A program made the position numbers and the translations under genes. From the NCBI RefSeq assembly GCF_027244095.1, contig NC_069661.1, forward strand, positions 12,162,001 through 12,226,000: a stretch of DNA of 64,000 nt. The letters are read 5' to 3'. Each line of letters opens with the position of its first letter. Positions within the stretch are counted from its first letter, which is position 1. The stretch is from Hemicordylus capensis (taxonomy: Eukaryota > Chordata > Lepidosauria > Squamata > Cordylidae). Of this stretch, positions 1 through 10,439 are shown piece after piece. The notes under the pieces are model-generated. The model did no database searches. It saw only the letters and a list, made by a program, of their open reading frames with translations, and was not told where the DNA came from.

Positions 1-78
1 TTTCCTATCCATAGCCCTGGCCAGCATCCAGTTTTACTGAAAACTAATTGCACATTGAGGATTAAGGGGAGTCATGGG

Positions 79-264
79 CAGTGTTCCCTCTAAGGCATGC
101 ACATGTGCACACACAGTTTTTGATGCATACTCCGTTAAGTTTAGATCCTGCGAAGACTGAATCAGGAAGACCCCACTCTGAATGCACATGCACACACACT
201 GCCTTGACACCAACACCCAGATCAAAACTCATTCTGCACAGAGATGAAAAAAGCTCAGAAAGGA
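79..264. mobile_element. hAT-like element, left part only
   Basis: The segment opens with CAGTGTTCCCTCTAAGG, a hAT-style terminus (CAG plus a short conserved run), and the same CAGTGTTCC end appears inverted at 14411-14419. Inside are two CA-rich stretches, around 95-115 and 185-205. No matching right terminus or 8-bp duplication is visible before the CR1 copy starts at about 265, so the copy is probably cut off. It has no coding capacity. The hAT assignment rests on the terminus alone. Confidence 0.35.
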
Positions 265-1009
265 CATAAGAATATAAGAACATGTCGAAGGCCTATCTAG
301 TCCAGCATCCAGTTTCACACAGTGGCCCACCAGATGCCTCTGGAAAGTCAACAGACAAAAGCTCCCTCCTACTGCTACCCCCCTGTAACTAGTATTTAGA
401 AGCATCATGCCTCTGAGAATGGAGGTGGCCTATAGCCCTCAGACTAGTAGCCCTTGATAGACCTGTCCTCCATGGATTTATCTAAACCCCTCTTAAAGCC
501 ATCCAGGCTGTTGGCTGTCATCACATCTTGTAGCAGAGAATTCCATAGGTTCCTTATACATTGTGTGAAAAAGTACTTCCTTTTGTCGGTCTTAAATTTC
601 TTGGCAATCAGTTTCATGGGATGACCCCTGGTTCTAGAGTTATGAGAAGGGAGGACCATTTCTCTCTCTCCACTTTCTCCACACCATGCATGATTTTATA
701 GACCGCTATCATGTCTACCCTCAGTCATCTTTTTCCCAAACTAAAAAGCCACAGGTGTTGTAGCCTTGCCTCATAAGGAAGGTGCTCTAGGCCCCTGATC
801 ACCTTGGTTGCCCTCTTCTGCACCTTTCCCAGTTCAACAATACCCTCCTAGAGATACAGTGACCAGAGCAGAACTCCAAATGTGACTGCACTACAGATTT
901 GTATAAGGGCATTATAATATTAGCAGTTTTATTTTCAACCCCCTTCCTAATTATTCCAAGGATGGAATTGGACTTTTTCACAGCTGCTGCACATTGAGTC
1001 GAAACTTCC
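265..1009 (-). mobile_element. CR1-type LINE, 5'-truncated 3' end
   Basis: Read on the minus strand this is the end of a CR1-type ORF2 plus its 3' UTR. Translated pieces match the copy at 58.9-63.7 kb: KKSNSILGIIRKGVENKTAN near 905-985, [13 protein letters not shown] near 800-840 and RTRGHPMKLIAKKFKTDKRK near 560-640. The 3' tail (minus-strand GTTCTTATATTCTTATGTCC) lies at 265-284. Frameshifts and substitutions break the frame, so it is a dead copy. At its 5' end the sequence turns back on itself (next entry). Confidence 0.85.
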
Positions 1010-1052
1010 AATGAGCCGTGCAGCAGCCGTGAAAAAGGCCAATTCCATGCTT
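1010..1052 (+). mobile_element. Inverted CR1 fragment at LINE 5' end
   Basis: About 33 bases here (1018-1050) match the plus-strand LINE sequence at 62910-62943, which encodes CAAAVKKANSML. They lie in the opposite orientation to the CR1 copy at 265-1009, which carries a diverged version of the same segment. The result is a head-to-head junction. It fits a 5' inversion made during target-primed insertion, or a second small LINE fragment. Confidence 0.5.
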
Positions 1053-1069
1053 CTGAGTCAAGGACCACC

Positions 1070-1101
<32 letters not shown>

Positions 1102-1102
1102 A
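1070..1102. repeat. (CA)n microsatellite
   Basis: A pure CA dinucleotide run of about 16 units, directly beyond the inverted CR1 fragment. Confidence 0.95.
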
Positions 1103-1455
1103 CAATGACTCTCTTGTGCCCATCATTCTTCATGATGTCTGAAGTTCACCCACTGCATAAACCAGGCCTTGGCCATTTTTCTTTGGATCTAGGAGCCAGC
1201 CCAAAAATTAAGGAGCCAGGCAACAGGCACTTGACAAAATTATCACTTAGTGATAGTGTCAATGGGGAAGGGTAAATGGGCTTCTCTTTATCTCCGTAAC
1301 AAGTAACATACTTCTGTAACATACAGAAACAGGGCTGCTTGGGACAAAGATTTTATTCAATAACTCGACCTCCGAATATCCGAAACTAGATGTCATGGTT
1401 AACTTTCTAGGCACCCTGGCTCCCGGGTGTCTGGGATTTATCAAGATGTGGTAAA

Positions 1456-1510
1456 ACAGACAGTGTGGTAAGACAGGTAAGCCAGGTGCCTATCTTACCA
1501 CACTGTCTGT
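1456..1510. repeat. Perfect 18-bp inverted repeat (hairpin)
   Basis: Arms at 1456-1473 and 1493-1510 are exact reverse complements (ACAGACAGTGTGGTAAGA on the left). A 19-base spacer adds three more pairs after one mismatch. A second small palindrome (GAGCACTGTGCTC) follows near 1517-1529. This could be the core of a small palindromic transposon or simply a hairpin. No target duplication was seen. Confidence 0.6.
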
Positions 1511-1529
1511 GCTGCAGAGCACTGTGCTC

Positions 1530-2720
1530 TAGATCTAGGAAGTGCCCCCTGTGTCACTCAGCAACCCATCCAGTTTTCCCGTGTTTGAAAGAACCAGAGC
1601 ATAGTCATCACTGATCAGCGAGGAGAAACGTCCCTTGGCTGGCAAACTGCCAGCAGGCACCCAGCTGGTGAATGAAGTACTCGCTGGCTGGGAGAAGCCA
1701 ATATGTGGCACGGCTATGCCCCAATGCCAGCCACATCCCAACACCAGTGCGTCAACATCAAGGGGCATGGTCAGCATCAGGGTGTCCATAGAACATGCTG
1801 CGATTGGGGAGAGGGATTTTGTACCCCAAACTCCCAATTTCACCTTGAATTTTCTGCTGGGGGATATTCTGACTCACCCCTACAACCAACCCCCAAATGG
1901 ACGGATGACCAACATGTAATGATCCTTGGATATACACCTGCCTCTGGGTGCACTGTTGGGGCAGTTTTGACCTAGGTGTCCCCAGCTGCCAGTCTCCAAT
2001 ACATTGTATCTTTTTCTGAACAAGCTAAAAGTGTTATGATCTTTATGGATGCATAACCGGAACATCTGCAGGTGAGAGGCAGGTACTGGCAGACTCAGGG
2101 TAACATGTCGGTTTCACAATAAACCTAAGGGGGCAAAAAAAAAAAATACCCCACCCAAACTTTCCTCAGTGATAATTCAATGGAGCAGAATGTTGGCAGA
2201 CTGGACAACCAAGTGTTCACAGCTAATGGAACAAGGTGGAGGGGGGGGTGGCCTGAGGGGAAAGGGTGGGACATTTCTCAGCTTGAAGAACACTTCCTCG
2301 AAACAGCCACAAGCTTTCTGCTTTGGAGGGGGAAAGGTGCCTAAAAACTGCACCATGCGCAGGCAACATTTGCACAGCAGGAATATACTGCTACATTTTG
2401 TTGCGGGTCCATACATGTCAGATATAATCCCCAGGTTCACTACAGCAAGGTATTTAATTACTGGACTTGTATGGTAATATCATTTTGTTTAGAAAAGGGA
2501 AGCACTTAAATGGTGCTTGTAAAGCAACCTGAATAAAGTCACACTTGCAAAGGCACCATTGCAACATGATCACTGAAGCAAGGGTACGAAAGCTGTGCTC
2601 CTGAAGGATGCCAGGGAGAGAAGCTTTGGACAAGTACAGTTTGTCATATATTGCTTCAGCAGAGGGGAAGCTACACCTGCTTGCAGTATATAGAGCATAT
2701 CTATCTATATACAGTATTTA
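1530..2720. other. No gene or repeat recognised
   Basis: Short open frames occur on both strands (for example 1535-1843 minus and 1635-1919 plus), but none has a recognisable domain and they overlap one another. There is an A-rich run at 2136-2148 and a G-rich patch at 2236-2250. I see no splice-bounded exon or RNA gene. Confidence 0.4.
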
Positions 2721-2722
2721 AT

Positions 2723-3023
2723 TCTCTAAGGCATACCCATGGTTAATCCCATGTGTGGCAGCTCTCGAGAGAATTCAGAGAGATGCCAGATAGGGTAGCC
2801 ACGGGACGTTGGGGAGAGGAAAAAATAGCAGCAGCAGCAGCAGCCAAAGAAAACTGGAGCAATGATGGCAGCCAGGGAAGAAGGTGGCGATGGCGGCCAG
2901 TCGGTGGGCAGGCCAGTGGGCAGGGGAAGAACCCGGGTGGGAGAGAAAATAATGGCGATAGGGAAACAGTGGCGGCGGGGCAGGCAGCTAGAGGTGCAGA
3001 TGCTCTGCACCTGGCCCAGCTAG
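2723..3023 (+). mobile_element. Helitron-like non-autonomous element, copy 1
   Basis: The element begins TCTCTAAGGCATACCC and ends CTAG. A perfect 8-bp-stem hairpin at 2993-3011 (GGTGCAGA/TCTGCACC, loop TGC) lies eight bases before CTAG. It has no terminal inverted repeats and no target duplication. Two further copies in the window share both ends. A 5' TC, a 3' hairpin and a CTRR end are the Helitron signature. The flanking bases are T on both sides, whereas classical Helitrons insert between A and T, so the class is not settled. The interior is purine-rich and non-coding. Confidence 0.55.
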
Positions 3024-3230
3024 TATATATATAATTCTCAAAGGCGCACCCGTGGCTAATCCCATGTGTGGCAGCTCTCGCGAGAGTTCGCGACCAGAAG
3101 CACCATGGTGATTGGGCAGTGGAGATTTCCTATGTAGATAGGAAGGAGGAGCCTCTGATGGTTAAGGTCAGTTGGAATGCAACTGGTTCTGGTCGGAAGA
3201 TGTTCTTGATTGTAGAGGAGAGGAATCTCA

Positions 3231-3344
<114 letters not shown>

Positions 3345-3467
3345 GATAGTGGGCAGGGGTCTGTGAAGAAAGGGGTCATGAGCGAGGAAAGAGCCCTTTC
3401 AGGAGAAGGAAGCTGCCGTTGTATGATTTAGATGAGGAAACAAGATGAACAAGATCTGTTAACTCAG

Positions 3468-3555
3468 GGAGGGAGGGAGGGAGGGAGGGGAAGACAGAGG
3501 GGAGGGGAGAGAAAAGAGAGAAAAAAGAAGGGAGGGGAAGAAAGAGAGAAGGAAG
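3468..3555. repeat. Purine-rich GGGA/GAAA low-complexity run
   Basis: Seven or so GGGA units pass into GGGGAGAGAAAAG-type sequence, inside Helitron-like copy 2. Confidence 0.85.
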
Positions 3556-4471
3556 GGTGAGGGACAGGCCCGGGCCTGTCAGTGATCTGAGAGGAACGAG
3601 CGGTCATGGTGGAGCCTATTGGCAGACCAGAAGGGCCCAGTCCACCATTGCTGATATTGGGGCTATCAAGGACACTGCCAGAGGGAGGGAGGCAGGCAAG
3701 GGACAGACCCGGGCCTGTCAGCGGCCTGAGGGGAACGAGCAGCCATAGTGGTGGCGGCAGTGAGGAAGGGACCGGTCAACCACTGCTGCTCCTGTGTGGA
3801 GGAGTAGGAGTGGGGCTGCAGCTTGGCCAATAGGTCCAGCAACACTGCAGCTGTTACCAAGAGGGGTGAGGGGGATGGAGTAAAGGGATGGAGGAGTGAC
3901 CAAGAGGGGTGAGGGGGATGGAAGCAACTAGATGAAGGAGGAGGAGCAGGGCTCAGGTGAGGGTGGAGAAATCTCAGGTGAGGGGGGCTGTGGCAGGGGG
4001 TGAGAGGAGCAATCAAGTACTAGCAAGCAGATGCTCTGCTTGGATTAAGCTAGTTGTATTAGATTGCAAATTATATTTAGACATACCCACAACACCGAAT
4101 CAAACCAAGATCAGCCTTGACAAGTTTAAATCCATAAAACTCTAATTTAACCAGCTTATGAACTGCACAGCCTTCTTTCAAAATAAAATATGGCTTTAAT
4201 GACAGGAAACATTCTCCCATTTCCCTATGCCTTCCTAACTTTGAAGGCACTCGAAATATTACAAGGTCCTTGGATAAAAGCTCAGTCTTTAGTATCAGAC
4301 CACTGTTATTCAGCAAGGATCAAAGGCTGACATAAGAAAATCAGAGATTCAGATCAAAAGAGCAAGATCACATTTCCTTTTGTTTTTCTTTAATAAGGCT
4401 GAAATTTCAGATACACCTAAGGCTTCAAAGGCTTGCTAAAGCAAAGACAAAATTCCAAGAGTGGTTTCTGC

Positions 4472-6108
4472 CAGGGATGTGAAGAACATTCCAACAGCAA
4501 AATGTTTTGACTCAAAACAAGCAGTTTTGAGCTTAAATTAAAACACCTTTTAAATAAAGAGACTGCTTCAAGCTCAGAGCAGGGGGGAAAAACACCCTTT
4601 CCATCAAAATGTTTTGAACACCATTTTGGAGGCCTGTTTTCCCCTTGCTGATTGGTTTTCTGGCACTGGCTTTCAATTGGCTTGCAATCTCCTTGCTTTT
4701 TGGTTGGCTTATCATGCAGATCAAGCATTGCCATGGGCAACTGTGCCTCCATTGGCTGGGGGGGGAGGAGGAGGGAGGCAAAACACAAATGGGGGGAATT
4801 TCAAAAAGTATTCAAAGGGACTGAGAGGCTAAGAGAGCCCTATGGCTCTCCAGAAGAGGATACATCAGGACAGGAGGAAAGTAGTGAGTAATAACTTAAC
4901 TGCTGTGACCACAGGTCATAAACATAACATAAAAGAAGAAACGCAACATACCAAGAAGTCACATCAGTTAAGTGGAGTTAAAACCAATGCTACGTTTTGG
5001 AACATAAATATGACTTTAAAAGAAAACATAGCGAAAGTAGCAACTTCAGCTGAGATTGGAAGAAGAGGAAGGTGGATTTGATTTTGTGGTTTTCTTTTTT
5101 CAGCACGGAGTATAATATACTGTGCTACTGCTGCTATAACTATCTTGTTTTTCTGGATCTCAGATTGACAAAGACAGAACTTGGGTGCCTGCCTTCCTTG
5201 AGTTGGGGTTTGTTTTTTTGTGAGATTGTGTTGTGGAGTGAAATGGACAGTGGCAGGTGTGTGTGTTTGTGTGTGCACACATGCACACATATGTCATATT
5301 TCTTGGTGACTGCTGTGTTGAGCTCCATGTCTGGCCTTCAGACTAACTTCTGCTTTACTCACTGCTCTACAATCTGTATCGTAAGGTGTACTCACTCAAA
5401 ATGTGGCTGAAGTTGCTCTAGTTGAGCTTACGTCTATTCCTGCTGTTAAGTAAGGGTGCTGCTGGGGCAGCTGTTAAAATACCAAGAAGGAGCAATAATT
5501 GTGTGAGAGGCAGCAATTTGTGCCAGTGATGTTACTGCAGTCCAGGCACTGTGGCTGGCAGTCGACTCTGGGTCAGCGATTCTTTTTTGGCCATTTTTGG
5601 ACTGTGTTTGAAATGTGTGTTTGTGTTAGGAGGGACAGATTCCCTTTTATGGTTTGCTTTTGCAGTGTTTTTCAAGGCAGGATTGCAAAATGCAATGTAA
5701 ATTGTGATGCAAAACTTGTGTGCACTCTGTGAATGTAACTTGTCCATAGGGACAAACTTGAAATATCCCATTGTTCTCCATGGATAGGATAATATGTGGG
5801 TTTGGGAAAAAGATTAAAAATTTGTCTAAGATTGCCCCTGCTTGCCCATTTCTTTTGTAGGTTGGGTGGTAGGTAGCATCCATCATGTCCTATTGCCCAA
5901 CTCACTTCTGTGTCCCTAGTCGCTACCCATGGGGAACAATGGGGTGTTTCAAGTTTCCCCATTGTTCCCTATGGCCAGAACACTGAAAACTTTTAGATTT
6001 TTTTCCATCAAAACTGGAGTTGACCACTATTTGATGAAACCTTTCAGCCATCTGTGTTTCATTTCAAGCTCGAAACAGAACTCAAAATCCATTTCATGCA
6101 CATCCTTA
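4472..6108. mobile_element. hAT-type element, 1.64 kb, perfect 8-bp target duplication
   Basis: The termini are CAGGGATGTGAAGAAC on the left and, reversed from the right, TAAGGATGTGCATGAAA, so about nine of the first ten bases match. The flanks are identical 8-bp sequences: GTTTCTGC at 4464-4471 and 6109-6116. An 8-bp duplication is characteristic of hAT transposons. The same TAGGGATGTGCA terminus bounds the element at 42126-42756. Open frames inside reach only about 112 codons and none resembles a transposase, so it is non-autonomous or decayed. The right part repeats a CCCATTGTTCCC-like motif in inverted and direct form (5765-5980). Confidence 0.75.
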
Positions 6109-6116
6109 GTTTCTGC

Positions 6117-6655
6117 ATGCAGAAACACACCTTCCTGCAGTGCACTGGCTAAATTATTTGCACTGAAGCACTACAGTTCAGTTTCTATAAAGCTTTGCCA
6201 ACTTATTCAATGCTGCAGGTCAATTCAGAATCAGAAGATTAAGTAGAATTGAGAACTCCAGTTGAAAAGGGCATGAATTAATCTTTAAGGATAATAAACT
6301 TCACACAGTCCAATCCTGCTCATGCGTACTTATAAGTAAATCCCACTGTGCTCAATGGGGCTTACTTTCATAAAAATATACTAGTAAAATGGGCTTGCAG
6401 CTGGCAAGCATTCCTCCTGTACCACAAAATGACCATGCACTCTCTCTTCTTGCTAGCTGGTGACCAGAAGAACTGCTTTCCTTTGAGCATAAGACGTAAA
6501 ACAAGTTCTAGGCGACAGATGAGAGAAGATCTCGAATGCAAAAATTGTGTTTTTCAATTTCTTAAGTGGGTTTCATGGAAATTCGACATGGATAGAAATC
6601 TAATCGACTGGAACAATATAGCTTGCATTTCTTCATCATTCTGTGGAAGTCTGGA
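6117..6655. other. Unassigned; old dispersed repeat near 6305-6375
   Basis: The segment from CAATCCTGCTCATGCG through CTCAATGGGGCTTAC (6310-6366) resembles diverged sequence near 11755-11930 (AGCCCCACTGAACTCAG). It is probably an ancient dispersed element shared within the window. The open frame 6348-6677 crosses it and shows no domain. Confidence 0.35.
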
Positions 6656-6925
6656 ACATAAGAACATAGGAACATAGGAAGCTGCCATATACTGTGTCAG
6701 ATCATAGGTCCGTCTTGCTCAATATTATCTACACAGACTGGCAGGGGCTTCTCCAAGATTGCAGGCAGGAATCTCTCTCAGCCCTGTCTTGGAGATGCCT
6801 GGGAAGGAACTTGGAGCCTAGATGCTCTTCCCAGAGCGGCTCCATCCTCTAAGGGGAATATCTTACAGTGCTCACACTTCTAGTCTCCCTTTTGTATGCA
6901 ACTAGGGCAGACCCTGCTTAGAGTT
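6656..6925 (-). mobile_element. 5S rRNA-derived SINE
   Basis: On the minus strand the 5' part (6845-6925) reads as a diverged 5S rRNA internal segment: TAAGCAGGGTCTGCCCTAG followed by GGGAGAC. The body contains GAGAGATTCCTGCCTGCAA and the 3' tail ends in GGCAGCTTCCTATGTTC (6660-6690). The 5S-like part would supply an internal polymerase III promoter. This is the SINE3 class; the family looks like the squamate 5S-derived SINE. It is a mobile element, not a 5S gene. Confidence 0.8.
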
Positions 6926-7159
6926 CCTCTCTGTAAAAGTACTCAAGAAAACTGCCAAAACTTGTCAGAAGGCATCATTTCCCATGCTTTTCCAAGGGAG
7001 AGTTCTTCTGCATTTGGGGGGAAATTTGTGAATTTTTCTGAGTCTTTTTTTAATTTTTCTAGTACTGTGGATGAAATGGAACCTACCTGCCAAATGGCCT
7101 GTTTATCTTTTATGGTTTGGTCTGTCAGTGAGGCCCAAACAGTTGGCTTCACCCAAGCT

Positions 7160-7505
7160 TTTAAAGCTTTTTAAATTTTTAAGTTGTAATCTGTTTTTAA
7201 TTTTGAGATGATGATGATGATTATTACATTTATATCCCGCTCTTCCTCCAAGGAGCCCAGAGCGGTGTACTACATACTTGAGTTTCTCCTCACAACAACC
7301 CTGTGAAGTAGGTTGGGCTGAGAGAGAAGTGACTGGCCCAGAGTCACCCAGCTAGTATCATGGCTGAATGGGGATTTGAACCCGGGTCTCCCCGGTCCTA
7401 GTCCAGCACTCTAACCACTTACAAGTGTATGTTTTAATTCGTTTTATGTTGTTAACCCCCCGAGACTAAAGTTTGGGGTGGTGTACGAATCTGACAGATA
7501 AATAA
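7160..7505 (+). mobile_element. L2-like LINE 3' tail, interrupted by a SINE
   Basis: T-rich LINE tail sequence at 7160-7204 resumes at 7427-7505 as GTTTTATGTTGTTAACCCCC, a GGGTGGTGTACGAAT-like segment and AATAAATA. The same type of ending recurs at 44640-44700 and 47878-47915. The MIR-like SINE at 7205-7425 sits inside it. Only the 3' UTR is present, with no coding sequence. Confidence 0.55.
7205..7425 (-). mobile_element. MIR-like (CORE-type) tRNA-derived SINE
   Basis: On the minus strand it begins with a tRNA-like head ending in a B box (GGGTTCAAATCCCCATTC, near 7370-7388). A CORE-like body follows (TGGGTGACTCTGGGCCAGTC), then TTGTTGTGAGGAG and GGGATATAAATG. This order is typical of MIR-like SINEs. 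It is followed by a GAT-rich run at 7206-7221. Related copies are at 20396-20608 and 27450-27622. Confidence 0.75.
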
Positions 7506-8327
7506 ATAGATATGAGACACAGGATTGTGGCCTTCAGCTTTTCTCTGTTGGAGACTTACAATGCAATCTTTTGCTTGTGTACTTGAAAACAGGTCACACT
7601 ATTCAGTGAGACTTATTTCCTCAACCATGTGCTTAGGGATTGCAGTTATCATCCCAGATATTATAGAACAGAAAAGATGACAAGTTATATTTGTGCTGAT
7701 TGGCACAAGAATGTGCAGAGTTTTTTGACAAAGAACCCTTCATCAAGTGAATGAGAAAGTTGGGTAAACGTACAGTGCAATTCTGATTAAGAACTTTTAA
7801 AAATGCATGTATTTCAGACATTGGCAGAATTCAGACTTCATGCAAAACCATGGTTTGTGATAGTCATAACTAAGAATGCAAAACATGGTTTGAGTGTCCA
7901 GACATACAACATGCTTCCATCTTCATGGTGCAGTGACTTCTGCAGGTGGAGCTACAGCCCTAACTATACTTTATCAACAGTCTGTGAATTCAGGCATAAT
8001 AATATGGTTCAGACATCACCACGGTGGGTCCTAGTCCTGCACAACATTCAAGGCTCAAGCGTGCACACATCACCACTCCCACACCTACACGAGCATCCAA
8101 TTTGGATTTTGGTTAGAATAAACCTAGATTGTGTGATGTCTGAACCAGCCAAACATGAAATCACAGTTAGAACAAACTGGTTTGCAAACCATTTGCTAAC
8201 CAAGATTTCAGATCCTGGTTTGATGGCCCAAAAGAACATCTTTCAAGAAGCTCTTTTATGGACTTGCATTACTACAGCCACCTTTTAGACAGCAGATTGA
8301 GCAACAATGGGTTAGCACCCCCTACTT
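7506..8327. other. Unassigned; dispersed CATGGTTT motifs
   Basis: CATGGTTTG occurs in several orientations near 7850 and 7885, with related CTGGTTTG near 8178 and 8214. The segment begins near a GAATTCAGACTTCATGC motif (7828), which resembles edges seen at 35262, 36840 and 49411. It may be a palindromic DNA transposon, but no clean terminal repeats or target duplication were found. The 161-codon open frame at 7803-8288 has no recognisable domain. Confidence 0.3.
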
Positions 8328-8416
8328 CAGAAGTTCCCCATCTTGGGTCACCAGATGTTGTTGGACTACAACTCTCACCACCCCTAGGGGGGGCCTGAAG
8401 ACTGGGAAACCTTGAG
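8328..8416. mobile_element. hAT-type palindromic MITE, partial
   Basis: It begins CAGAAGTTCCCC and contains TGTTGTTGGACTACAACTC, the hallmark core of the short palindromic hAT-type family found repeatedly in this window. The right end resembles GGGAAACCTTG. The inverted arm is mostly missing and no 8-bp duplication is visible. Confidence 0.5.
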
Positions 8417-8419
8417 GTA

Positions 8420-9290
8420 GTTAATGAGGAGTTCACACGAACAGTGTGAAGCACCAAAATGGGTTTGCAGGGAAAGTAGGCTTGACCTGCTCTCCGCGCA
8501 GATGACCGCCTAGCCCTCCCTGGGCAGACAGATCAGCTGCCCAGAAGATTACTGGCTCTGTCATGGAGCCGGTTGGGACGGTGGGGTTTGCGGGCCTCCC
8601 TGTCCCCAGAAGTCCCAGAATGACCCGCACGATTGCAGGCAGCATTCTGGGGAGTCTCCCAACACCAGGATGCTTGTTGTAACCTCCCTGTCAGGGGGCT
8701 ACTTGTGAGACGTTGCGGTGCAGAGCCACAATGCAGGGCCACACAATCATTTAACCCACTTTTCAGGTGCTCCTGCGCCCAAAACCTGGTGGGCTCCATA
8801 AGCGGGCTTGCACCAAGCCACCACCGGAAGCCATGCGGCTCCTGTTGCTTCTCACGATCAGGAGAAATCAGGTGAGCCTTCCCTAGCCAGATTGCTCCCG
8901 ATCGTGGGAATAGCTTCAATGCATTGTCTGTCTCAATGCTAAATGAATCCTTTACACTGTGAAATATATAGCACAGAGAAAAAGCTAACCGAAGCTTGGG
9001 GAGCTAAGAAGAGTACCTCCACATAATCTCTTTTATCAGACTATTATGGCACAAACGTTTACAATCACTCCAGCCTCCAACCTACTGCATGTTAGCAATG
9101 GCCCCCAGAACAGCTACTCAAAAGCTCACACACAACGGGGCTACCTGAAGTAGACGCTTTTGTTTCCCAGGCGCCCTCACGGGATGAGATTTTAACAAAG
9201 TAGCCAAAGAAAAGACTTGATTTGTTTTTGGTTTTAGCCAGACATTGCCAGGGAGGCACATCTACCTCTAAAACATCCCACCCGCCAAGG
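8420..9290. other. Unassigned, moderately GC-rich
   Basis: The block at 8440-8930 resembles parts of 21725-22120 and 53040-53430 (gatcgtggg, cccagaatg and ggaattcccacaatgc-type words), hinting at an old dispersed repeat. Open frames of up to 128 codons overlap on both strands without any domain. Confidence 0.3.
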
Positions 9291-9297
9291 TAGCATC

Positions 9298-9585
9298 AAT
9301 ATTTATATATTTATTTATCTGTCATATCATTATACTGCCTGAGATGTACATCTCTATATCCCATTTCATCAGAAGGTTCTGGAGCTGGTTTACACAGCAA
9401 TGGGATTAAGAAAATGGTTCCCTGCCCCCAAAGGGCTCACCATCTTAACCCCCCCCCACACACACACATCTGGAGACATGGCAGCAGCCACCAGTGGAAG
9501 GACTGAATGCTGGGCTGAACAGGGACAGTTGCTCTCTCCTTGCTAGGTCTAAGAGAGCCCAACACCTTCCAAAGGTGCCTCAGTT
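9298..9585 (-). mobile_element. LINE-type 3' tail family (minus)
   Basis: On the minus strand the order is an AAGGTGCCT-like start, a segment with GAGAGAGCAACTGTCC, GGTGAGCCCTTTGGGGGCAG, and a TATAAATA end. This matches the better copies at 18205-18418, 22126-22400 and 28060-28320. It is probably the 3' UTR of a LINE, but the parent cannot be told from this window. A C-run followed by CA repeats lies near 9450-9470. Confidence 0.5.
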
Positions 9586-9589
9586 TCTA

Positions 9590-10430
9590 AAGAAAAGCCA
9601 CTTCAAATCTTTGTGGCTGTAAAATGGCAGGTCTTGGTATCAACTTGCCTGCCGACAAGAACACCTCTTCATTTTTTGTTCAAAACCAGTCCTTTTTTTT
9701 TTTTTTTAACTCCTGCCCCAGTTTTTTGTCTCCTGCATGGCTAAAATCCAGCCATCTCCTTGGGGGAAAGAAAGTGTCTTCTTGCTTGCATGAACATTAT
9801 GATGCTATCATATTATTGGGGGGGGCGTGTCTGGCAGTGGCTAGCGGGATTAAGGGATAGCCGTCACCACCAGCCAGAGTGAAGCGGATTCCTGAGTTAT
9901 GAAGCTGGCCAAGACAGACCACCACGCCCATCCATCTGAGTATTGCCTGCACTGGCTGGCAGCTCTGGGTATCAGACCGTCTTTCCGAGTCCTACCAGGA
10001 GATGCCAGGAATTAAACTCCAGCCAACACATTCTACACCCAAAGCAGGTGCTGCTCGACTGAGTCCTATCCCCCACTCCAGAAAGGCCCCTCGCTTGGGT
10101 GTGAAAAGGCTGAAGTGGGTGACCAGTCTTCACACACGAGTCCCACCATCTCCTCTTCCAAGGAGCCAAGCAGGGCTCCTGTGCCATAAAGACACAGCCC
10201 CCTAGGCACCTTGATATGCCGGTCTCATTGGACACTGCGAGATTTACTTCCGAGTCATGCATGGGCCGGCCTGCACACACATGCGACACTTCATTAGGAC
10301 GCGAGTAGGGCCAGAATCCGAAGGGCATCCGGACTGGGACTGGGAGTAGGTGCAGCGCAGGGCGTGGTGGGGGTTATCCAGAGCCAACACGCCAGAGATG
10401 TTGCTAGCAAAACGAGCCGAAGCTCACCCC
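9590..10430. other. No gene or repeat recognised
   Basis: Holds a T-run (9692-9707) and GC-richer sequence leading into the CpG island. Open frames at 9972-10328 (minus) and 10002-10205 (plus) have no recognisable domain. Confidence 0.35.
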
Positions 10431-10439
10431 GGCTTTAGC

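Noticed and set aside
7803-8288. 161-codon open frame as a candidate gene
   Set aside because: No recognisable domain or splice sites, and it spans dispersed CATGGTTT motifs typical of a repeat.
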